Shown here: in pieces, positions 55,191 through 62,000 of the stretch
Position numbering within the stretch: position 1 is the first letter of the stretch
Layout of the letters: the number at the start of each line of letters is the position of its first letter
Source: Gnetum montanum
Lineage: Eukaryota > Streptophyta > Gnetopsida > Gnetales > Gnetaceae
DNA: 62,000 bases
Direction: 5' to 3'
Assembly: GCA_015680685.1 (NCBI GenBank)
Contig: MNCI01007578.1
Location: forward strand, 138,007 to 200,006
Program-made: the position numbers and the translations under genes
The notes under the pieces: model-generated
The model's input: the letters and a program-made list of their open reading frames with translations, nothing else
What the model was told of the DNA's origin: nothing
The model's database searches: none

Positions 55191-57000
55191 TATTACTTGA
55201 GTGAGCATGATCGTTGTGATATTTGATCATGATGAAGTTGGAAGCTTGCTATGTTGAGAAAGACTTGATGTAGATGGGTTGGAAATATATGTATTCCCCA
55301 TCTTTTGAGTCTTTTCTGAACTTGTTTTGAACAATGATCATTTCCTAGGTTGAGACTCATAGGTAACCATCTCCTCATGCATATTAACTGCCCTAGTAGC
55401 ATTCTTTTGCTATGGTTGTGAAGATAATTTTCCTTGCATAATAGATAACTAAGAAACATCCCTTGGGATGTTCGTACTGACACATAGTGCAACCTTCCTC
55501 ATCTATGGAGCTGGTGTCTAAGCACTTAGCCACTAAATCAACTTTTCCTTTCCAATCTTCAATGTAGTTATAAATTTCTCATCATCAAAATCCCACAATT
55601 TCTCTACTTTGGTTGTGATGTCACTTATATATTTCTAGATTGGTAGTCTTTTTCTGAATAGCCTAATTCAAGGTTTCCTCCTCTTGTATCTCATAAACTC
55701 ATGCATATCGTTTTTGAATTGATGGGTCTCTATTATACTCTTCAACTAATTCCCTCTTTCTTAGCTCACATTCCTTTTTTTCTACATAGTCAATTAGTCT
55801 TTGAATATAATTGATGATCATTTTTGATAAACTGCCTTGGGCATAAACCCAAAGAGTCTCTGGTTTTTCTCTACAACCCATCTACAATGTGCCTAAGCTA
55901 TTCCCTTGGTGAAAATCTATGGCTAGGGAATCTATGTAATAGCAAATAGTATTTTCCCATTACTGCATCAAGGATCTCATGAGTCCCTTGCTTCCATCCC
56001 TAGATTTGTTTTCTTAAGTTGGACACTTGTGAATAATTTTGATATTTTTCATTAAAGAGTTCAAGCATGGTACTTCAATGTTTGATTGATTCAGGTTCTA
56101 GTGACCTATACTAGCTCTTGGCCTCCTTCATAAGTGTTTTAGGAAATAACTTTAATTTTTGCCAATCACTTTCGATATTTTGGAGAACATAGGTATTGTG
56201 GAAAGATTGAAGGTAATGTTGTATGTGAGCATTATAACCACCTTCAAATCTCAAAATTTTATTCATATCTAGCCATTTGATTTGGTTATCCCTTACATTC
56301 CTGGTTGGTATGTGGATAGCTTCTTGAATGTTTATCATGCTTCAGGTTGGCAGGAGGGGTTCATCATCATGATCTGGTTCATATGCTCAATTATACTAGT
56401 AACCCCTTCTATGCTCATATCTTTCTTAATCTTCTCTTCGATCCCTTCACCTCCTTCATTCATATTCTTTATCTCTTGTATTAGAGTGTCTTGAATATCA
56501 ATCATGATGATCATGAGTTCCCCTTTCTTTCCTATCATAGTCTTGATACTTGTATCATCTTCTATTAGAATCCATCAATGATCGTGATGAGGTAGATGAG
56601 GTAGCAGGAGAATGATGCTAGCTTGTTCTCCTTTAATGACTCTTGTATGCTCCTATGTGGGATTTTCTAGGAACCCTTGGCCTTGAGTCCTGCTTATTCC
56701 TTGAGTCATTAGCCTCCTTGTTAGGTGTCTCTAGTAGAGTCAAATGAAGTTAGGCTTTGACAAGTTCCTCAAGTTTGATGATAGGTGTTTTTGAAGGCTC
56801 CTCATGGTTTTGGTGGAGTTTCTCTAAAATAAATGCATCAACATCAAGTTCTTTCAAGAAAATAGAAGTTTTGACCTACTTTCCTTTGCTATGTACATGT
56901 TTGATCTCCATGGTAGCATCTATCCTCATCTACTACTTTGTGGATTCATAGGGTTCCATCATGTGTTGAGTCACATGATACCCTTCCTGGATCTAGTCCA
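55191..57000 (-). pseudogene. gag: J gag
   Basis: The minus strand carries LDMNKILRFEGGYNAHIQHYLQSF, NIESDWQKLKLFPKTLMKEAKSWY and a C-terminal stretch with CREKPETLWVYAQGSL and IINYIQRLIDYVEKKE. This is the retrotransposon-gag core (F-x-G...A-H-I...F, F...L...A..W). A basic, Glu/Met-rich segment lies upstream (56335-56538). No zinc knuckle could be read. Numerous stops. Confidence 0.72.
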
Positions 57001-57388
57001 AATGCATTCCCCTTAAGGTAGTTTGGAGCATGTTCAGTGCTACACATTTTGGAGGTAGGGCTATTTTGACTTGCATGTCCTTTCATCTCATTTGATTGTC
57101 TTGATGAAAGATGAAAGTGAAGTCTAGATGATAAGGATAAGTATAAGCATACGTGATTCTTGTTTACATTAGCATCCTACATTCTTCTTCATCAATGACT
57201 CTATCATTGCTTCTTCTTGTCTTCTTGGTAAGTGATGATGTATATTTATTTGAGGCCCTATTTGTGACTTAAGATGTTGGTTAAGTGTGTGTACCTTGTT
57301 TGGGTTCTTAAAAATATTAAGATTGTGAATTTGAGTTTTTGATACAATGAACTTTGAAAAATCAATTATTAAGCATACATGGACTTAT
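57001..57388 (-). other. J leader
   Basis: Untranslated leader between primer site and gag. No gene or notable repeat seen. Confidence 0.5.
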
Positions 57389-57406
57389 CCCTAGCAATAG
57401 TGCCAA
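57389..57406 (-). promoter_or_regulatory. J primer-binding site (Asp-tRNA-like)
   Basis: Just inside the 5' LTR the minus strand reads TTGGCACTATTGCTAGGGAT. The usual site complementary to plant tRNA-Asp is TGGCGCCGTTGCCGGGGA. The five differences are all transitions at CpG positions of that consensus. Confidence 0.65.
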
Positions 57407-58291
57407 TGATGAGTAGTGGAGGAATCCAACACCCAACCATATATGATTCAAGTGTTCACATGTAGCTTGGTCAAATTTTGTAGAAAAGGCAATGTGATTA
57501 TGCTTATAATTGGTTTGATTTCGTGATCATTGTCTTCCCATGTGAGCTAGTAAAATAAATTCTTATGGTTTAACTCATAGTAAGGTGTATGATAACTAAT
57601 GCTACTTTAGTCATTTTTACTATTAGTAAACATAAGGTAAATGAAAGTTCTTTCTAAGTATAAGTAAACAACAAATGATTCTAGTCTAGACTAGGCAATG
57701 GACATCTATTCCTAACTCTCTGCACACATGTTGGATTTATGTAATCGTTATTGGGATTACCAAGTACCTTGCTACTAGGCTAACCAAGCAATAATAGTAC
57801 TGGGTTCCCAAATGATCACACTTTACAACTAGAAGCAATCATATCTATTTTGCTTAACTATACTAAAAGTAAAGTTCATGGGAAAGTAAATAGTAACTAA
57901 GAAAATAGTAATCAGTAGACTAAGTGAAAATAGTAAACATTATTCTAGGTAAATAGTACAAACTAAGTGGATGTTGCAATGGTGAAAAGTAATCTTGTTG
58001 TTCACACTTGTTTCCAAGTACAAGATTCTTAAATAAAGACTTCATACAATCACTTCATACCACACTGTGGGCATACACTACTAAGTGCCGAGTACTAAAA
58101 TTGAGAAAATAAACTGATAGAGTTTTGCTAAGGTGTAATGAAATTGTTGTTCAGAGTATGTGCCTAAGAGTCATATTTATAGGCCTACACATGTCTACGA
58201 TATTAGATATTTGACATTGTAGCTTGTGCCCCAATATCAAGGATTTGAATCATACGTCCGATATTATAGCTGTGTAAAAATCAATCTATCA
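57407..58291 (-). repeat. 5' LTR of element J
   Basis: Partner of 35847-36760, with the primer site at its inner edge and the target copy ATATT at its outer edge. Confidence 0.9.
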
Positions 58292-58296
58292 ATATT
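58292..58296. repeat. Target-site duplication of J, right copy
   Basis: ATATT, identical to 35842-35846. Confidence 0.85.
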
Positions 58297-58384
58297 TAAG
58301 AAAACTGAAAACATATAAAGAATAATGTAAAACAAAAATGTGAAAATTGGGTAGCCTCCACAGAATGTCAATATGGATGACCAT

Positions 58385-58391
58385 CTCCCCC
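58385..58391 (-). promoter_or_regulatory. Internal polypurine tract-like site of K
   Basis: Minus strand AGCTATGGGGGAGATGG, aligned in position with 51522-51528 of J, between integrase and the spacer. Confidence 0.5.
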
Positions 58392-59440
58392 ATAGCTGAG
58401 TTGAAGGGACAAGATCCAAAAAATAGAGTGGGCTTGTCCATTAGATGAAGTGTTAGTGCTATCAGTTACCCTAGGTTCCAGGAAAGACCTTACTTATTAG
58501 ATGTTAATCAACAAGCATTGCTCTAGGCTTGAAGGGTTGTAAATTGTCATGGCACTGGAAGGAAAAGCTATATGAATGATGTAAGATCCTTTCCATAATA
58601 TTTGAAACTTTGTACATTGTGATACATGCATGGTGTTCCAATAAAGAGTGTTATCACCTAGTTGAAATTCAACTCTACCTATTTATGTGTCATGACATTG
58701 TTTGACATGTGTCATGTGCACTTCATTCATTGATGGGACTACTTGTTTATTCTCATTTGATACATTTAATGTCATTAGGTGTTCTTTTTGTGCTAGGCTT
58801 ATATCAAGGTCAAGTTCATAGGCCATTAAGAGTGTAGAATGATTGACTTGTATTGGAAATGTTGGTGGTTTTCTATATACTAACTCATAGGAAGAATAAC
58901 ATATAGGAAGTTTTCAGATTGATCGATAAGCCCATATAGCATTGTTGAGATTGGTGCTCTAGTCCTTCCTATATTTACTAATTATGCATGTTAATATTAT
59001 AGTTATTTCCTTGTTAGTAACTTTGGCTTAATTGTTAGCTTGGGATGATACGGAGTTGTCAATTTATGTTACATCCCTAGGCTTTGCATCAATTTTTGAA
59101 AAGTAACACCTGTAAAGTGAGTTTCATTATTAAAAATAAGTGTCCTTGGCATACCAAACCTATTTACCACACCTTGCTAAATAAATTATGCTAAGTAGAA
59201 GATGAATAGTTGGTGATAGCTACAACTTTGGCCCACTTGGTACAATAGTCAATTACTACTATGATATATGCTTTACCATTGGACATGGGGTTGATTAGCC
59301 CCATGAAGTTAATACCCCAAATATAGAAAGGCTCTAGTTGTTGAATTCACTATTTGGGTCTTTCATTTGTATGTTCATTCCTTCATCTCTTTGGTAGCAC
59401 TTGCATGAATAGGCCAGAATATTGTTGGCAAAAAGTATCA
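58392..59440 (-). pseudogene. pol: K integrase
   Basis: Minus-strand reading around 59330-59200 gives QQLEPFYIWGINFMGLINPM followed by NGKAYIIVVIDYCTKWAKVVAI. Further down are VCQG- and LTLQV-type fragments of the second catalytic block, frameshifted. Homologous to J 51529-52620 over most of its length. The first Asp (IDYCTKW) is present. Confidence 0.8.
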
Positions 59441-60230
59441 TGCCATGAGGATTTTCACAATCTTTCTCCCTACCAAATGGCCCCTAAAAGGATCTTCATG
59501 AGTGTCTTGGAGGATTTGTAGTTGATCAAAATTAAACATACACCATCATACCAAGCTATCAACACAAATCTTGTAAAGGTTTCATTTGATTTCTATGTAA
59601 TGCTTGACTTGGTAAAGAAACTATTATTTCCTCTTGTTATCCTATTCTTGAGAAGTATCTTATGTAAGTAGATGAGAGATATATACATTGTACCAATTAG
59701 GATCTACGGGACCTCAAACTTCAATAGTTTTTACAAAGAGGAGTTCATTTAGAAATTGATTAGATAAAGGCCCCTTATTCTCTTTTTTGTCCCATTGTAA
59801 CTGAGACAAGTAATCAATTTCCTTCCTATCCACCATTGTAAGATCAAACTCAGGTAGAATCATTAGTTACCAAATAACACAAGGGCTCATTGTTGGCTTA
59901 TTCATTAGGAACTTGATGACGTTTTGTTCTATGTGCAAAAATATATGATAACTAAGCACATAATACCTAAATTTTTCCAAGGCATACATCACTATCATGA
60001 GCTCCTTCTCTGTGGTGATGTAATTCAACTATGCCCCCATAATGCTTTTGATTACACAATGGATGTAATAAGGACATTTCTAATCATCCAAATGTGTAAG
60101 CATGATCCCCGATGCATAATTGGATGCATCCATCATGATATGGAAGGATCTGTACTAATTTGGAGCATATAGAATGGATGTATCTATGAGCTTTTACTTT
60201 AACTACTAGAATACTAGCTCACATTCCTTG
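59441..60230 (-). pseudogene. pol: K RNase H and linker
   Basis: Homologous to J 52621-53235: the minus strand at about 59750-60000 reads the tail around a QLQWDKKENKGPLSN-like linker and an IFLHIEQNVIKFLMNKPTMS-like core (normally DHAALKYLxxK). Decayed, with stops. Confidence 0.7.
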
Positions 60231-61130
60231 GTTTAGTTAAAGGGTGCATCCTTCTTTGATAGCTCTACCAATGGATTAGAAATTTTTAAGAAATGTTTTA
60301 TGAAGTGTTGATAATAACTAGTATTCCCAAGGAATGACCTTACATATTTTACTATTTTAAGCTATTTGGTAATTCTTTGGATAACGTATACTTTCTCTGA
60401 GTCTACCTTGATCCCTTTCTCTAAAATCTAATGGTCTAAAACTATGCCTTCTTGGATCATCAAATGGATTTTCTAGCTTTAGATTAGTCTCTACATATCA
60501 TTGAAGCACTTGCTCTAGATGGTCCAAGGCTTGCTCAAAGGTGATACCATAGGTAGTGAAGTCATCCCTGAAGACTTCTACCCCACTACGAATATGTTGT
60601 TGGAAGATGCTAAGCACCAAGCATTGGAAAGTAGAAGGAGCATTGCATAGGCCAAAGGAAATATTTTTGTATGTAAAAGTCCCTTAAGGACTTTTGAATG
60701 TTGTTTTGGCCTAGTTCTTTGGTGTGATCTAGATTTGGTTATAGCCACTATAACCATCCAAAAAGCTATAATAGGAATGTGTTGCGATGGTGTCCAACAC
60801 TTGGTCCACAAATGGTAATAGAAAATTATCTTTAAAGTTTTTCATGTTTAAGAACTTGAAATCTATGCAAACTCTTTACTTTTCCTTTTTTCTTAATTAT
60901 AATCATGAGTGGAAAACCCATTCAGTGTTCACAATTGGATATATGAACCTAACCTTAAGAAGTTGTTCCACTTCTTTCTTGATCACTTATTTAAGTTTGG
61001 GATTCAAACCTCTTTGTGGTTGCCTATTTGACTTGATGGAAGATTCTATGTAGATATGGTTTATGACCATAAAAATGTTTTTTACCATTTATTCATTACC
61101 TTCAGTAGCTTCTTTTTTTGATCTTAAGTA
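60231..61130 (-). pseudogene. pol: K reverse transcriptase
   Basis: The minus strand gives DNFLLPFVDQVLDTIATHSYYSF, DGYSGYNQI, TFTYKNISFGLCNAPSTFQCLVLSIF and VEVFRDDFTTYGITFEQALDHLEQVLQ. The catalytic Asp pair is intact as FRDD (FMDD is usual), better preserved than in J. Stops at Gln positions near 60725 and 60710. Confidence 0.86.
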
Positions 61131-61900
61131 AGGTTAACATTAATGATTATTGGCTTTCCATTGTTAAGGAAAGCATTTTCTAGAGTTGTTGATAAAGCTT
61201 TTAGTTTAAGGGGCTCTTGTTTGTAGTGATCTGAGATTTCCAACTCCCCCTAATCCATTTCATTCTACATGTGAGAGAGTTGACTATGGAGTTGCTCCAT
61301 GTCATCCAATGTAGGAACTTGTGAGACTCTCCAATGATTCCATGCATATTGTAGATTCAACTTGATGTTGCCATGTTAGCCACTAGGTACCTTCTCATTT
61401 TGTGATAGCTACATGAAGGTACCTTTGAATGACTACTATTTTAGCACACTAGTTGCATGCTTGGATAGATATACTTTTTATTGTCAATATTTTCTATGTG
61501 TAATGGAACCCTATGTTATTGTATGCGATGCACAGAATGTGCTTCTTCTCCATTTTTTCAAATTCATTTTTCTTGAAATTTTTTAAGGAAAGGTTTTTGA
61601 TCCCCATCTTAGCATCTATGGTACTTAGTTAAACTTTTTTCATAATGATAGGGAAATCTCCCTTATAATTATCCACATGGATTACCTGAAAAATCTATTG
61701 GATAGAACCATCCACAAATAGTGGTCACAATGTCATCCACTAGCCCTAAGGGAACAGTGATTTTCTAATCCACAAGCTCCAATTTGATATTACTCTTTTT
61801 TAGAGGAGGCAAGTTCTAGGTCTTATACATTTCTTGGGATATTAAGTTTACTCAAGAACCTAAATCTAATAGAGCCTTATATGGATCATTAGCTACAATC
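61131..61900 (-). pseudogene. pol: K protease
   Basis: The minus strand at about 61875-61570 gives DPYKALLDLGS-stop-VNLISQEMYKT, IQVIHVDNYKGDFPIIM, LSTIDAKMGIKNLSLKNF and ILCIAYNNIG. Homologous to J 54331-55190 (GEFPIII, SAIDAKHEIDDFSLEI). Stops occur at Gln positions. Confidence 0.75.
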
Positions 61901-62000
61901 TGTAAATAAATAAGGGGACTTCTAGTATTAGATCACTTCCTAGGAAGGTGGGTAGCCTTTATCCAATTAGTGATCATGGTGATCAACATAACAATGTGGA

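Larger units (their letters stand above)
35847..58291 (-). mobile_element. Athila-like Gypsy element J with downstream ORF
   Basis: LTRs of about 0.9 kb (35847-36760 and 57407-58291), each TG...CA, with an exact 5-bp target duplication. Interior order on the minus strand: primer site, gag, protease, RT, RNase H, integrase, internal GGGGGAG tract (51522), spacer, then a downstream ORF of about 900 codons, then 3' LTR. Element C interrupts the downstream ORF at 39449-47954. Without C the element is about 13.9 kb. RT text (FSLCNAxETFQR, VEVFM..FS) and the aspartate-tRNA-like primer site point to the Athila lineage. It is inserted in the relative K, between K's pol and spacer. Confidence 0.88.
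58297..62000 (-). mobile_element. Athila-like Gypsy element K (right part, cut by window end)
   Basis: The older relative of J and its insertion target. Its own sequence runs from beyond 62000 down to 58297, then continues at 35841 into the spacer and the downstream ORF (to about 32696). It carries protease, RT, RNase H and integrase in this part. Its gag and 5' LTR lie outside the window, and its 3' LTR was not found. Confidence 0.8.

Overview
The window looks like nuclear DNA of a seed plant with a large, repeat-rich genome. It is almost entirely decayed LTR retrotransposons (Copia, and Gypsy of Tat and Athila type). There is one recognisable relic of a host gene, a TBCC-domain (TBCCD1-like) pseudogene at about 29.62-30.37 kb. 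I found no intact gene, no tRNA or rRNA, no CRISPR array, and nothing bacterial. The species cannot be named from this sequence. A 69-base N gap (48555-48623) and a 21-G run ending in a single N (49388-49409) mark weak points in a draft assembly.

The layout resolves into two nested stacks. Stack 1 (2833-28574): a Copia element (called D, minus strand, 2838-28569) sits in an older Gypsy fragment (Z, plus strand). D is interrupted by a Tat-type Gypsy element (A, plus strand, 6715-27301). A is interrupted in its gag by a second Tat-type element (B, minus strand, 8362-21665, target duplication CTTAT). Stack 2 (32.7-62.0 kb): an Athila-like element (K, minus strand, cut by the window end) is interrupted by a relative (J, minus strand, 35847-58291, target duplication ATATT). 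J is interrupted in its downstream ORF by a third Tat-type element (C, minus strand, 39449-47954, target duplication GAGGT). Where I could join flanks on paper, removing an insertion plus one target duplication restores the reading frame (D gag across A, A gag across B, J ORF across C). This is independent support for the reconstruction.

B is the only full-coding Tat element: gag, protease, RT, RNase H, a second archaeal-type RNase H, integrase. A and C carry gag and protease but no pol. They share a roughly 150-bp block where pol would be, so they look like one non-autonomous sublineage. All three carry arrays of a short motif, a 14-nt inverted repeat (N-GTC-6 nt-GAC-N and variants) next to a TAGTTTAA/TTAAACTGG core. 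Arms vary in a compensatory way, and the arrays sit at matching positions: inside gag, after gag, after protease, and after pol. A longer imperfect palindrome spans the polypurine tract and the 3' LTR edge of all three elements. J and K share an Athila-like gag-pol followed by an internal GGGGGAG tract, a spacer, and a large downstream ORF with an RG-rich start, a domain resembling the 'putative plant transposon protein' family, and a long coiled coil.

Most in-frame stops in these elements are explained by C-to-T change at Gln (CAG, CAA) or Arg (CGA) codons, and several catalytic residues are lost through G-to-A changes. This pattern fits long methylation-driven decay of silenced repeats. No gene in the window appears able to make a working protein.
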